Positions 34,239 through 43,396 are shown, counted from the stretch's first letter. The stretch is 64,000 bases of DNA from Bradyrhizobium archetypum (GCF_013114835.1 NZ_JAAVLW010000002.1:434001-498000); one strand, 5' to 3'. Notes: generated from the letters alone by a model not told the origin. Numbers and translations: made by a program.

Positions 34239-35221
34239 GGGTGGGCCTCCTGCGGCGCAGCGCCGCGGCGCCGGAGGGCAGCCTCGGCGAGACCGCAGAT
34301 TCCGCGCGGGGCGAAGCGGATCAACAGGATGAGCGTGACGCCGGTGATGGCGACATGGAGCTCGGGATAATCGGCAAGCAGCTCACCGATCGCCACGAAG
34401 AACACCGCGCCGACCATCGCGCCGAAACGCATGCCGAGGCCGCCGATGATGACGATGGCGAGCGGATCGACCGACCATTGCAGACCGAAGCTGCCATAGG
34501 GCTCGATGGCGCCGAGCTTGATCGCCTGCAGGCCGCCGGCGGAGGCGATCAGCGCGCTGGCGACGATGAAGGCGGCAAGCTTGATGCGGAAGGCCCGCAC
34601 GCCGACCTGGCTCGCTGCGTCTTCGTCGTCGCGCACCGCGCGCAGCAGGACTGAGAAGCGTGAGCCGGTCGCGAGCGCCATGACCAGCGCGGCGAGCGCG
34701 AGCAGCAGTGTGGCGTAGCGGAACAGCGCCGCGATCTCCGGCAGGTCGACCGTGACGAACAAGCCGGTGGCGCCGCCGAACCATGGCACGTTGATGACGA
34801 ACAGCCGCAGCGCTTCGGCGAGCGCCAGCGTTCCGACGGTGAAATAGAGGCCGCGTAGGCGGAACAGGCCGCGCGACATCACAATCGCGACAGCGGTGCC
34901 GGCGAGCGCGGAGGCGGCCAGTGCCTGCAGCGGCCCGGCCCCGGCCTGATTGATCAGGCCGACTGTGACATAGGCACCGAGCCCGAAGAAAGACGAGGTG
35001 CCGAGCGAGACCAGGCCGCCATAGCCGGCCAGCAGGTTCCAGGCTTCCGCCAGCACGATGTAGATCAGGAGCTTGAAGCCGATCTCGACGAAATAGGTCG
35101 GCAGCACGATCGGCGCAGCCAGCAGTGCGGCGAATGCAATGCATGCGATGACGATGCGTATGGCGGGGCTGCGGATCGAGATCGTGCGCTGCGGTGTGCT
35201 CTGCGAGGTCAGGACGGTCAT
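34235..35221 (-). CDS. livM: Branched-chain amino acid-type ABC permease LivM
   Basis: A 328-aa permease with about ten hydrophobic segments and the family stretch LAEAWNLLAGYGGLVSLGTSSFFG. It overlaps the neighbours on both sides (ATGA), indicating translational coupling. It pairs with the LivH at 35218-36090. Confidence 0.93.
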   Translation of the reverse strand: MTVLTSQSTPQRTISIRSPAIRIVIACIAFAALLAAPIVLPTYFVEIGFKLLIYIVLAEAWNLLAGYGGLVSLGTSSFFGLGAYVTVGLINQAGAGPLQALAASALAGTAVAIVMSRGLFRLRGLYFTVGTLALAEALRLFVINVPWFGGATGLFVTVDLPEIAALFRYATLLLALAALVMALATGSRFSVLLRAVRDDEDAASQVGVRAFRIKLAAFIVASALIASAGGLQAIKLGAIEPYGSFGLQWSVDPLAIVIIGGLGMRFGAMVGAVFFVAIGELLADYPELHVAITGVTLILLIRFAPRGICGLAEAALRRRGAAPQEAHP

Positions 35222-36090
35222 GCGCGGTGTCCGAGAAAGCCCTGCGGCCGCACGGACAGCATGGCGAGAAACAGCACCAGGCCGACGAGATCGCGGTAGC
35301 CGTCCCCGAGCGTGAGCCCGCCGATGCTCTGCAGCACGCCGAGCACGATGCCGCCCACCAGCGTGCCCAGCACGTTACCCAGCCCGCCGAGGACGATGAC
35401 TGCGAAATCGGTGAGCAGATAGGAGGCGCCGCTGGTCGGCGTGAAGGACAGCGCGACCCCGATCAGAGTGCCTCCGATTCCGGCGCAGGCGGCGCCGAGG
35501 CAGAAGGTGAAGGCATGAACACGGCTGACATTGATGCCGATCATGGCGGCGGCCTGCGGCTGGTCGGCGCTGGCGCGCAGGTCCCTGCCGAAGCGGCTGC
35601 GCGCGATCAAGAGATGCACCGCGACGATCAGCACGACCGAGATGACGAAACCGATGACAAAGATCTGCGGCACGCTGATCGGGCCGAGCTCGAGCGGCAC
35701 GGTAGCATAGCTGCGGTCGATGGCGCGGGTGTCGGCGCTGAACAGCAGGATGAACAGGTTCTGCAGGATGATCGAGAGGCCGAACATCGTCATCATCGAG
35801 GCCTCCGGTCCCTTGCCCGCCAGCGGGACCAGCAGGAAGCGATGGATCGGATACCCGATCAGCGCCAGCACGAGACCGATCAGAGCGAGACCGGCGAGGG
35901 GATCGATGCCGGTCCATTGCAGCAGGAACAAGCCGGCATAGGCGCCCGCGACCAGGAACTCGCCGTGGGCTAGGTTCACCAGGCGCATCACGCCGAGGAT
36001 GATCGACAGGCCGAGCGCCGTGAGCGCCAGCATGCCGCCCAAAAGGACACCCGAGATCAGCGCGTTGAGGATCACATCGAGAGCGGGCAT
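35218..36090 (-). CDS. livH: Branched-chain amino acid-type ABC permease LivH
   Basis: A 290-aa permease. The start was set at ATG 36090 (MPALDVILNALISGVLLGGM), dropping 20 Arg/Pro-rich upstream residues. VNLAHGEFLVAGAY is the family signature near residue 45, and the end SVRPQGFLGHRA is typical. Second LivH of the window, in a cluster ordered livK, livH, livM, livGF, decarboxylase. Confidence 0.93.
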   Translation of the reverse strand: MPALDVILNALISGVLLGGMLALTALGLSIILGVMRLVNLAHGEFLVAGAYAGLFLLQWTGIDPLAGLALIGLVLALIGYPIHRFLLVPLAGKGPEASMMTMFGLSIILQNLFILLFSADTRAIDRSYATVPLELGPISVPQIFVIGFVISVVLIVAVHLLIARSRFGRDLRASADQPQAAAMIGINVSRVHAFTFCLGAACAGIGGTLIGVALSFTPTSGASYLLTDFAVIVLGGLGNVLGTLVGGIVLGVLQSIGGLTLGDGYRDLVGLVLFLAMLSVRPQGFLGHRA

Positions 36091-36156
36091 GGCGGTCGTT
36101 CCGAACAGGACAGGACGGCCCGGACGCCGAAGCCGACCGGGCCGAGGCAAGTGAAC

Positions 36157-37386
36157 TCAAGGCACCGGGAACAGGATCTTGCCGTTGGCGCGGTCCGCCG
36201 GCCAGACGATCGGTGTCTTGCCCGACTGCCACTGCAGCATCACCAGCGGCAGCTTCGCGGTGTGGTTCTCGTCGAACTTGATTGGGCCGACCACATAGGT
36301 CTTGTCGGTGCGCGAAATCGCGGTGTTGATCTTCTCGGGATCGAGCGAGCCGGCCGCCACGATGGCGTCGAGCAGGATCTGCGCCGCGGCGTAGCTGTCG
36401 GCGATGTGCTGGCTGGAGGTCAGCTTGGTTTCGCTCTCGAACGCTGTCGCCAGCTCTTTCGCGCCGGGATAGGGGAAACTGGGATCCCAGTAGCCGCCGA
36501 CCACGACGCCGTCGGCGAGCTTGCCGAGCGCCTCGGCGAACTGCACCGGCTCGGCGCCCTTTTCGATCACCAGCAGCTTCGGCGTATAGCCGGCGGAGGC
36601 GATCTGCTTGCGGATCGAGACCGCCTGCGGCGTGATGGCGTCGATCAGCACGATATCGGCACCCTTCGCCTTGGCCTCGGCGACGATTGAGGTGAACTGG
36701 GTGTTGTCGATCGGGAAGGACGCGTTCTGCACCACGTCATAGCCGGCGTCCTTGGCCATGTTGGGCCACAGCGTGCCTCCGACCACCTGGCCGTCGGGGC
36801 CGTTGTCGTGGAAGATCGCCACCTTCTTGTTGGTCTCGAGCTTGAGGTCGCGCAATGCCTTGAACGGGATCGCGGCCAGCTCTGGCTCGTGGAAGAACAG
36901 GTCCCAGACGTAAGTCCACTTGCGCACCGACTTGAATGCCTCGAGTGGATTGCAGGCTGTCACCAGCGGAATCTTCTTCCGTTCGGCGACCAGTGCGCCG
37001 GCATTCACCAGCGCAGGCGTGCAGGAGCCGAGCAGGGCGACGGCCTTGTCGCGCGACAAGAGGCTCTCGGTGTTGGCAGCGGTGGCGTTCGGATCGGTCT
37101 TGTCGTCGCGCAGCACAAGGCGCACCGGCATCTTCTTGCCGTCGATGGCGATGCCGCCGGCCTTGTTGACCTCGTCGACGGCGCGGCTGTAGCCCCACTT
37201 CTGGAAGCTGCCGAACCCCGCGAGCGGCCCGCTGAGCGGGATCGATGCGCCGATGACGATCTCGTCGGCGGCGCGCGCAGGCGCTGTGGCGAACGCCGCG
37301 GCCAGGGACAATAGCGCGATCGGGACAAGGCGCCGGGCAAGCGGGGCGCGTCTGGATAGCCACTGGTGCAACGATGTCGTCGTCAT
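36157..37386 (-). CDS. Liv-type ABC transporter substrate-binding protein
   Basis: A 409-aa periplasmic protein. A signal peptide with several Arg residues (about 1-40, cleavage near ARA-AD) precedes IVIGASIPLSGPLAGFGSFQ. Other family marks are DDKTDPNATAANTESLL and FHDNGPDGQVVGGT. The start ATG 37386 has a GGAGGAACGC site. It is the first gene of the second Liv operon, 131 bp after the DAPG-hydrolase-like gene. The ligand is unknown; the neighbours suggest an aromatic or acyl-phenolic acid. Confidence 0.92.
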   Translation of the reverse strand: MTTTSLHQWLSRRAPLARRLVPIALLSLAAAFATAPARAADEIVIGASIPLSGPLAGFGSFQKWGYSRAVDEVNKAGGIAIDGKKMPVRLVLRDDKTDPNATAANTESLLSRDKAVALLGSCTPALVNAGALVAERKKIPLVTACNPLEAFKSVRKWTYVWDLFFHEPELAAIPFKALRDLKLETNKKVAIFHDNGPDGQVVGGTLWPNMAKDAGYDVVQNASFPIDNTQFTSIVAEAKAKGADIVLIDAITPQAVSIRKQIASAGYTPKLLVIEKGAEPVQFAEALGKLADGVVVGGYWDPSFPYPGAKELATAFESETKLTSSQHIADSYAAAQILLDAIVAAGSLDPEKINTAISRTDKTYVVGPIKFDENHTAKLPLVMLQWQSGKTPIVWPADRANGKILFPVP

Positions 37387-37517
37387 GCGTTCCTCCATGA
37401 TGATCCGTATGGCCGTTCGCGGCCTGGTTGGCATCGTGATCCCGATGCGTTTGTCGTCTCGGTGTCTTGGCCATCCCGATGGCTCGGCGGTCGTGCCGCC
37501 GCGGCTGTGGCGCGGCG

Positions 37518-38180
37518 TTAGAACGTGGTGTCGCCGGTGTAGCGGCGGTACAGCACCGGCAGAATCTCGGCGAGATAGCCCATCTCTTCGGTGGCGTGCT
37601 GGTGCAGGCGCCGCGTGAAGTCGTCATTGAGCTGGCGCTTGCGCGCCTCGACGGCGACGTTTTCGGGCACCGGCTCACCGGTTTTCTTGTCGGCAAGGAT
37701 GCCGAGCCAGAACCGCGAGCGCATCTCGCAGCCGTAGTCGGTATCGCGTACGAAATGAGTCATGCGGCCGACATGAACCGGCGCATCCTGGTCGCCGATG
37801 CGCGCGCAGATGGCAACCGCGCCCGAGCGGTCGTAGCGTTTCGCGTCGAAGATCTCGTGCGGATGGTGGAAGTCGATGCTCAGATCGTAGACCGGACCTG
37901 TGGGTCCGGCGAGATACTCGCTCACCACGTGGGAGGCGCCGATATAGTTGCCGTCGACGCGATTGACCCAGGCGCTGGCGACGTGGTCGCGCGGATGCCA
38001 GAGCTTGTATTGCTCGATGCCGCCGAGCCAGCCGAACCACCAATGCACCATCCTGGCGCGGCAGTCGGGCATGCGAGTGAGGGCGGCGACCAGCTTCTTG
38101 CCGGCCGCGAGATCCTTGTAGCCCGACTCGAATGGCAGGTAGCCGGGATCGAGCAGCAGGTTGCAGTCTTCGAACTCCAT
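37518..38180 (-). CDS. DAPG hydrolase (PhlG/phloretin hydrolase-like) family protein
   Basis: A 220-aa protein. RMVHWWFGWLGGIEQYKLWHPRDH closely follows the signature of the 2,4-diacetylphloroglucinol hydrolase family, and the C-terminal HATEEMGYLAEILPVLY has the expected HxxxE zinc site. Described members cleave C-C bonds of acylphloroglucinols or phloretin; they are typically about 290 aa, so this is a short version, mainly at the N-terminus. The start ATG 38180 has GAGGACACC upstream. It is placed between BKACE and a Liv operon, consistent with breakdown of a plant phenolic. Confidence 0.75.
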   Translation of the reverse strand: MEFEDCNLLLDPGYLPFESGYKDLAAGKKLVAALTRMPDCRARMVHWWFGWLGGIEQYKLWHPRDHVASAWVNRVDGNYIGASHVVSEYLAGPTGPVYDLSIDFHHPHEIFDAKRYDRSGAVAICARIGDQDAPVHVGRMTHFVRDTDYGCEMRSRFWLGILADKKTGEPVPENVAVEARKRQLNDDFTRRLHQHATEEMGYLAEILPVLYRRYTGDTTF

Positions 38181-38259
38181 GGTGTCCTCCTCATCGACGT
38201 CGCGACGATCTCTGTCGGATCGGTGGGCCGCACCGCCTGCGGGGATGCGGCGTGTTCGG

Positions 38260-39099
38260 TCAGGCGGCCAGCGACGGGCGGGCGGGCAAGGCGAGGATCT
38301 GCCGCGCGCTCGCCGGTGTCGCGACGCTACCGTTGGCCTCGCGCACGAGACGCGCGGCACGGGCGACGAACTCCGCATTGTTCTTGGCGAGCCGGCCCTT
38401 GGCGTAGAGCACGTTGTCCTCCATGCCGACCCGGATGTGACCGCCGAGTGCGAGCGTCGCGAACAGGATCGGCAGGTGGCCGGCGCCGATGCCGAACGCC
38501 GACCAGGCGGCGTCGGGCGGCAGCAGGCTCTTGAGAAAGACGAGGTTCTCCACCGTGGCCGCGATGCCGCCAGCGGCGCCGAGCACGAACTGGAAGTAGC
38601 CGGGGCCGCGCAGGATGCCCTTCTTCATGTAATGGGTCGCGTTGTAGAACATGCCCGGGTCGAACACCTCGATCTCCGGCATGACGCCGTTCTCGTTCAT
38701 CACCCCGGCGAGCTTTTCAAGGAACGCCGGATGATTGATGAACAACGTCGAATGCATCCAGTTCATCGAACCGGCATCGAAGGAGGCAAGCTCCGGTTTG
38801 AGCTCGATGAGGTGCGCCATGCGCGTCTCGTCGGTGGCGTTGAGATCGCCTGAGGTCGTCAGGTTGAGCACGATATCGCAGCGCTCGCGGATGCGGCCGA
38901 CAGTTTCGATGAAGCGGCCCTTGTCCATGGTGCCCTTGCCGGCGTCGTCACGCATGTGCAGGTGCGCGATGCCCGCGCCGGCCTGCCAGCATTCGTACAC
39001 ATCGTCGGCGATCTCACGCGGCGTCAGGGGAATGGCGGGATTGTGCTCCTTGGTTGGAAACGCGCCGGTCGGTGCGACAGTGATGATGGTATCGGCCAT
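38260..39099 (-). CDS. BKACE family beta-keto acid cleavage enzyme (DUF849)
   Basis: A 279-aa zinc-dependent TIM-barrel enzyme. VAPTGAFPTKEHNPAIPLT is the family N-terminus, HLHMRD holds the zinc His pair, and the EIEVFDPGM stretch holds a conserved Glu. Family members condense a beta-keto acid with acetyl-CoA to give acetoacetate and an acyl-CoA. The start ATG 39099 has a GAGGAAA site. It lies downstream of a 3-hydroxyacyl-CoA/carnitine dehydrogenase-like gene, an order seen in carnitine-type pathways: hydroxyl oxidation, then BKACE cleavage. Confidence 0.93.
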   Translation of the reverse strand: MADTIITVAPTGAFPTKEHNPAIPLTPREIADDVYECWQAGAGIAHLHMRDDAGKGTMDKGRFIETVGRIRERCDIVLNLTTSGDLNATDETRMAHLIELKPELASFDAGSMNWMHSTLFINHPAFLEKLAGVMNENGVMPEIEVFDPGMFYNATHYMKKGILRGPGYFQFVLGAAGGIAATVENLVFLKSLLPPDAAWSAFGIGAGHLPILFATLALGGHIRVGMEDNVLYAKGRLAKNNAEFVARAARLVREANGSVATPASARQILALPARPSLAA

Positions 39100-39140
39100 G
39101 AGAGAGTTTCCTCTTGATTGGTATCTTCGCGTCCGAATCT

Positions 39141-40085
39141 TCAAGAATAGGCGCGCGACGCTTTGAGTTGATTCACCAGTCGCGTCAGAAATGCCCGGCG
39201 TATGGTCGGAATGGCAGCGGCGTCGTAGCGGTAGAATCCGGCGCCGTTCTTCACGCCGAGCTTGCCTTCAGCAACCTTTTGCCTCAGCAGCGGGCTCGCT
39301 TCGCGCGAGGCGTCCATGACCGCGAGGAGGTTGTCGCCGACGGTGAGCCAGATATCGAGACCGCCAAAGTCGGCCACTTCGAGCTGCCCTGTGGTGGCGT
39401 AGCGGAATGCAGGCCCGAATTTCAATGCCGCGTCGATGTCCGCGGCATCGGCGACGCCCTGCTCGATCAATGAGAACACTTCGCGCGCCACAGCCTGCTG
39501 GATGCGGTTGGCGACGAGACCCGGAACATCCTTCAGGATCTTCGCGGTGCGTTTGCCGATCTTCTGGTGCAGAGATGCGACGGCCTCAAAGACCTCCGCC
39601 GCGGTATTGCCAAACGCCGATATCTCGACCAGCGGCATGATCAATGGCGGATTGTACCAGTGGGTCACCAAGGTTCGTCCGCGTCTTGCGTCCGGAAGTG
39701 CCGCAATCATCGGCGCGAGCGGTAGGCTCGATGTGTTGGTCGCGAATATGGTTGCCGGAGAGCACAGCCGGTCGAGCTCGGTGAACAGCGCTTGCTTCAA
39801 CTCCATGCGTTCCGGGATCGCCTCCACGATGAAGTCTCGGTCGTTCACTGCGGGCGCGAGCTCATCGAAGACCTGGATCCGGTTCAATGCCGGTGGAATC
39901 TCAGCCTGCGTGATGAAGTCTTCCTCGATCAGCAGGTCATAGGCCGCCTTGATCGACGGCACGATGTCCGCCCGCGTCACAGCCGACGGCTCGTATAGAT
40001 GCACGGACAGATCGTGCAAAGCGAACGCGGCGGCGATGCCGTGCCCCATGGTGCCGCCGCCGATGACGCCAATTCGTTGCAACAT
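39141..40085 (-). CDS. 3-hydroxyacyl-CoA dehydrogenase family protein
   Basis: A 314-aa NAD-dependent dehydrogenase. GVIGGGTMGHGIAAAFA is the Rossmann motif, ATNTSSLPLAPMIAAL holds the catalytic-loop Ser, and THWYNPPLIMPLVEI holds the catalytic His. Length and the HWYNPP motif fit both 3-hydroxybutyryl-CoA dehydrogenase and L-carnitine dehydrogenase-type enzymes. It precedes BKACE by 41 bp and would supply that enzyme with its beta-keto acid substrate. Confidence 0.92.
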   Translation of the reverse strand: MLQRIGVIGGGTMGHGIAAAFALHDLSVHLYEPSAVTRADIVPSIKAAYDLLIEEDFITQAEIPPALNRIQVFDELAPAVNDRDFIVEAIPERMELKQALFTELDRLCSPATIFATNTSSLPLAPMIAALPDARRGRTLVTHWYNPPLIMPLVEISAFGNTAAEVFEAVASLHQKIGKRTAKILKDVPGLVANRIQQAVAREVFSLIEQGVADAADIDAALKFGPAFRYATTGQLEVADFGGLDIWLTVGDNLLAVMDASREASPLLRQKVAEGKLGVKNGAGFYRYDAAAIPTIRRAFLTRLVNQLKASRAYS

Positions 40086-40124
40086 GCGGGCCTCCGCGGT
40101 TCGAAAGAGAAGGCACCGCGGACG

Positions 40125-40934
40125 TCAGCCCGCGGTGTAGCCGCCGTCGGTGTCGAGGATGTGGCCGGTGTAGAAATCCGAGGCTTTGGATGCCAGGAAC
40201 AGCAAGGGACCGGCAAGATCTTGCGGCTCGCCGAGACGACCCTTGGGCACGCGCGCCAGAAAGCCCTTACGCACCTCACGGGCGCGCTCGGTATCCTCGA
40301 ACATCCAGGCGGTGAGAGGGGAGCGGAAAACTGTCGGTGCGATAGCATTGACGGTGATGCCCGTCTCACCCCATTCGCAGCCGAGTGCGCGGGTGATGCC
40401 GTCGACGGCCGCCTTCGATGCGCAGTAGGCCGAGTAACCCGCGGGATGGCCGAGCTTGCCGCGAGCCGAGGACATCAGCACGACCTTGCCGCCGCGGCCT
40501 TGGGCCAGCATCTGCTTGCCTGTGGCTTTCGCCATCAGCCAGGACTGCGTGACATTGGCGTCCATGACGTCGAGGAATCGTGACGGGGCCATGTCGACGA
40601 TCTTGCTGACGTCATTCTTGCCGGACGCCACGACGAGAATGTCGACGCCGCCGAAAGCCTTCACCGCCTGCGCGACGATATCCTCGCAAGCAGCCTCGTC
40701 GGTGGGGCGTGCCTTGACGGCCACGACCTCGGCACCGAGTTCGCGCGCGGAGGCGGCTGTCTCGTCGAGCGCCTGAGCGTTGCCTGCGACCGCAACGATT
40801 TTGGCACCGGCACCAGCCAGCACCTGCACGGCCAGCGCGCCAAAGGCGCCGGACGCGCCCGTGACGATGGCCACCTTGCCGCGGATGTCAAACAGCGAAA
40901 GTGGATTCTTGAGGAAGTCGATGGATGCGCTCAC
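40125..40934 (-). CDS. SDR family oxidoreductase
   Basis: A 269-aa classical short-chain dehydrogenase. The cofactor motif is TGASGAFG, the catalytic Ser is in VVLMSSARG and the Tyr/Lys pair is YSAYCASK. The GTG start at 40934 overlaps the cupin stop (GTGA) and has a CCAGGAG site; the upstream open frame is a shadow. C-terminal DTDGGYTAG is normal for the family. It probably oxidises or reduces a hydroxyl group in the same pathway as BKACE and the cyclase. Confidence 0.93.
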   Translation of the reverse strand: MSASIDFLKNPLSLFDIRGKVAIVTGASGAFGALAVQVLAGAGAKIVAVAGNAQALDETAASARELGAEVVAVKARPTDEAACEDIVAQAVKAFGGVDILVVASGKNDVSKIVDMAPSRFLDVMDANVTQSWLMAKATGKQMLAQGRGGKVVLMSSARGKLGHPAGYSAYCASKAAVDGITRALGCEWGETGITVNAIAPTVFRSPLTAWMFEDTERAREVRKGFLARVPKGRLGEPQDLAGPLLFLASKASDFYTGHILDTDGGYTAG

Positions 40935-41281
40935 GGCTTCACTCCTGGGGGATAGGGAATGACGACCAGCATGGTGCAGACATCGTTGCGGCGGTTGACG
41001 ATCTCGCGTATTTCGCCGGGCGCGATAGTGCAGCTGTCGTAGCGGCCAAGGACGATCTCCTGACCGCCGACGATCACTGTCATTTCCCCCTCGATCACCA
41101 CATAGACCTTCTCGAAGGGGGTAGAGTCTGGCCCGGCGCCGCCGCCAGGCAGGAATTGCGACAGGCCGACCCATTGGTTGGCTGGGCCGCCCGGTTCAAA
41201 CCCCTGGAGACGCAGGCCAACCACACCGCGGTGGTTGGGTGCATCATAGGGCTTCGCGGCCGCAAAGCGTTTGACGTGCAT
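40931..41281 (-). CDS. Cupin domain protein
   Basis: A 116-aa single-domain cupin. The barrel includes FEKVYVVIEGEMTVIVGGQE and CTIAPGEIREIVNRRND, matching cupin motifs 1 and 2, but the first motif lacks the usual two His, so metal binding is uncertain. It is coupled to both neighbours (overlapping stops and starts with the cyclase and SDR). It may be a small-molecule binding or isomerase protein of the pathway. Confidence 0.85.
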   Translation of the reverse strand: MHVKRFAAAKPYDAPNHRGVVGLRLQGFEPGGPANQWVGLSQFLPGGGAGPDSTPFEKVYVVIEGEMTVIVGGQEIVLGRYDSCTIAPGEIREIVNRRNDVCTMLVVIPYPPGVKP

Positions 41282-42120
41282 CAGAATGCCTCGCCCTTCT
41301 CGATCCGATACGCCTGCTTGGGATCGGTGATGGCGACGAGACGGATGATGCAACCATCGCCGCGCTCCCAGTTCCAGGGGAAGAAGGCGAAGGTGCAACG
41401 CTTGCCGGTGACCTCGTCGAGATCGCCGCCGACATTTTCGATGCCGAGAATGCCGTGCTTGAACAGCTTGTTGTGCACCGGCTCCCATTCCGGGAAATCG
41501 TCGGCCCAATCGCGGCCGCCGGACCAGACGCGGTATTCTTCCTTGAGGTGCGGCAGCAGCGGCCCATTGCGGTGCTGACCGATCGCGGTCGCCAGCGGAT
41601 GATCGTTGGCCTGGGTGTCGTGACCGACGACCTTGACCTGCTTGTCGACCATCCAGTCGGCTGCGGAGGGCACGAGGCCCGGGCAGTAGGCGAAATAATC
41701 GCCATCCTCATAGATCTTGTGCCAGCCGGTGTTGATGATCAGCACATCATGCGGGCGGATTGCATAACCGCAGGCCTTCTCCAGATCATCTGCGGTGATC
41801 GATTCCCATTTCTTCTTCGGAATCGAGACCACGAGTCCTGAGCCGAAGAAATGCGGCAGCGGCACTTCGTCGATGAACGGCGTGCCTTGCACCACATGCG
41901 CCGGCGCATCGATATGCGTGGTGGAATGCATCGAGGTGGTGATGCGCTGCGACAGCACGCCCGACTTCGCCATGTAGTGGATGCGCTCGATCTTGACGTC
42001 TTCAAAGTAGGGCCAGTTCGGGCACTGGTAGCCCCATCGATGGGAGAGGTTGGTGAACCTCAGCCCCATGGCGTTGTCCGTGTTGCTCTGGAATTCGATG
42101 CCGCGCACCTTGATAGACAT
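41281..42120 (-). CDS. Cyclase family protein (kynurenine formamidase-like metal hydrolase)
   Basis: A 279-aa member of the PF04199 cyclase family. The metal motif is His65-x3-His69-x-Asp71-x3-His75 (HSTTHIDAPAH). Family members hydrolyse N-formylkynurenine, isatin or similar cyclic amides and lactones. The start ATG 42120 has a perfect GGAGGAAGC site; longer upstream frames are rejected. First gene of the run cyclase-cupin-SDR-HADH-BKACE-DAPG hydrolase, with an imperfect palindrome 95 bp upstream. Confidence 0.88.
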   Translation of the reverse strand: MSIKVRGIEFQSNTDNAMGLRFTNLSHRWGYQCPNWPYFEDVKIERIHYMAKSGVLSQRITTSMHSTTHIDAPAHVVQGTPFIDEVPLPHFFGSGLVVSIPKKKWESITADDLEKACGYAIRPHDVLIINTGWHKIYEDGDYFAYCPGLVPSAADWMVDKQVKVVGHDTQANDHPLATAIGQHRNGPLLPHLKEEYRVWSGGRDWADDFPEWEPVHNKLFKHGILGIENVGGDLDEVTGKRCTFAFFPWNWERGDGCIIRLVAITDPKQAYRIEKGEAF

Positions 42121-42214
42121 GCTTCCTCCATTGAACGGTTTCTGTGTCCGCCGGCCGGTCGTGTCCTGGCAGCAGCGAGGGAGCGGCTTCGCCGTAGCTA
42201 TCTGCTCCGCTTTG

Positions 42215-42230
42215 TGATACACTTGTACCA
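42215..42230. promoter_or_regulatory. TGRTACA-N2-TGTAYCA palindrome (candidate IclR operator)
   Basis: TGATACACTTGTACCA, arms of seven bases with one mismatch, 95 bp upstream of the cyclase ATG. TGGTACA recurs at 42489 upstream of the iclR gene, and TGATACA at 43438 upstream of the TRAP operon. Confidence 0.45.
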
Positions 42231-42488
42231 TAATGCGGATGACGTCAATCGAATTTGGATTTGGCGTTTCAAACTTTAAGTGGCAGGGCAGTGAGGGTCC
42301 GAGTTGGCAAAAGCCACGTAAGGTTCTGATCAACCCCTTCTATTCGGGAGACAAGTTTGAGCGCCGGGACAAGTTAGAGATCTTTTCATCTCAGGGTCGA
42401 TCTTCCGCGCTCCACCAGAGTGGTCCGTCGTCGGACTGTGCAGACCGAGATAAATAGGCCAGCAATGCTGAACTTTCGAACCGCGATG

Positions 42489-42510
42489 TGGTACACCGAT
42501 CGTGTTGTCA
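42489..42510. promoter_or_regulatory. Second candidate IclR site
   Basis: TGGTACA, seven bases, then TGTTGTCA; the first arm equals one arm of the 42215 palindrome. It lies 83 bp upstream of the iclR start, suitable for autoregulation. Confidence 0.3.
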
Positions 42511-42592
42511 CTGATGGGCGCCCACGGCGTCCCCCCGGCCTGACGGACTGAGCGCCGATCACTGATCGGATCAATTGAAGGAAAAAGCGCCG

Positions 42593-43396
42593 ATGCCGAA
42601 AGCCACATCGCGGGCATTGAAGCCGCGATCATCCGAGCCCCGACCAGAGGATGAGCGCATCAGCAACGGAATTCAGGTGTTGGCGCGCGCTGGCAAGATA
42701 TTGCGCACGCTGGAAAGCCATCCCAACGGCCTCAGCCTTGGCCAGATCGCCAAGTCCGTGAATCTCGCCCGCTCGACCGTGCAGCGCATTGTCGCTGCGC
42801 TGATAGCGGAGGATTTCCTCACGTCAACCGGGCCAGGCGAGGTGAGAATCGGGATGGGATTGCTGCGTATCGCAGCATCCGTCGGCGCCAACTCTACAGA
42901 CATCATTCGTCCGCATCTGATCGCGCTTGGCGAGGATGTTGGGGAAACTGTCGACCTATCGGTGCTGTCGGGCGGCTCGGCGGTGTTCGTCGACCAAATC
43001 CCTGGCCGACATCGGCTGACGGCGCTCTCGGCCGTGGGCGAGCGTTTTCCCCTGCATTGTACGGCGAACGGCAAGGCCGTCCTGGCCTGCTTTTCGCCGG
43101 AGGAAAGTAGCGAACTGATCGAGAAGAGTCTCGCCGAGCATCCGGACTTTCCGCTCGCGAACCGCAAGCGTCTGATGGACGAGCTCAGCGACATTCGTCG
43201 CACCCACTTGGCATACGATCTCGAAGAGCACGGCACCGGCATCAGTGCCATTGGTACCGCGGTGATCGATCATTTTGGTCGCCCGGTCGCGGTATCGATC
43301 CCGGTGCCGACGCAGCGTTTTCTCGAGCATCGCGATGGTCTTGCGGAGCGGCTGCTCGGTTTCCGGCGTCGGGTCGAGGGCGTCCTCTCGCGCTAA
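42593..43396 (+). CDS. IclR family transcriptional regulator
   Basis: A 267-aa IclR-type regulator. The N-terminal winged helix includes LSLGQIAKSVNLARSTVQRIVAAL, and the effector domain has ETVDLSVLSGGSAVFVDQI, HCTANGKAVLA and AIGTAVIDHFGRPVAVSIPVP. ATG 42593 is chosen; a TTG lies six codons upstream. It is divergent from the cyclase operon and 144 bp upstream of the TRAP operon, so it may control both, linking the two sets of genes to one substrate. Confidence 0.92.
   Translation: MPKATSRALKPRSSEPRPEDERISNGIQVLARAGKILRTLESHPNGLSLGQIAKSVNLARSTVQRIVAALIAEDFLTSTGPGEVRIGMGLLRIAASVGANSTDIIRPHLIALGEDVGETVDLSVLSGGSAVFVDQIPGRHRLTALSAVGERFPLHCTANGKAVLACFSPEESSELIEKSLAEHPDFPLANRKRLMDELSDIRRTHLAYDLEEHGTGISAIGTAVIDHFGRPVAVSIPVPTQRFLEHRDGLAERLLGFRRRVEGVLSR

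Larger units (their letters stand above)
42121..42592. other. Divergent promoter region, cyclase operon and IclR gene
   Basis: 470 bp without a gene. It holds the palindrome at 42215 and a related TGGTACA site at 42489. Both directions are likely controlled by the IclR protein. Confidence 0.5.

Noticed and set aside
32250..34370. 706-codon plus-strand frame
   Set aside because: Antisense to the decarboxylase and the livG-livF fusion, both of which have clear motifs; the frame is His/Arg/Glu-rich GC artefact.
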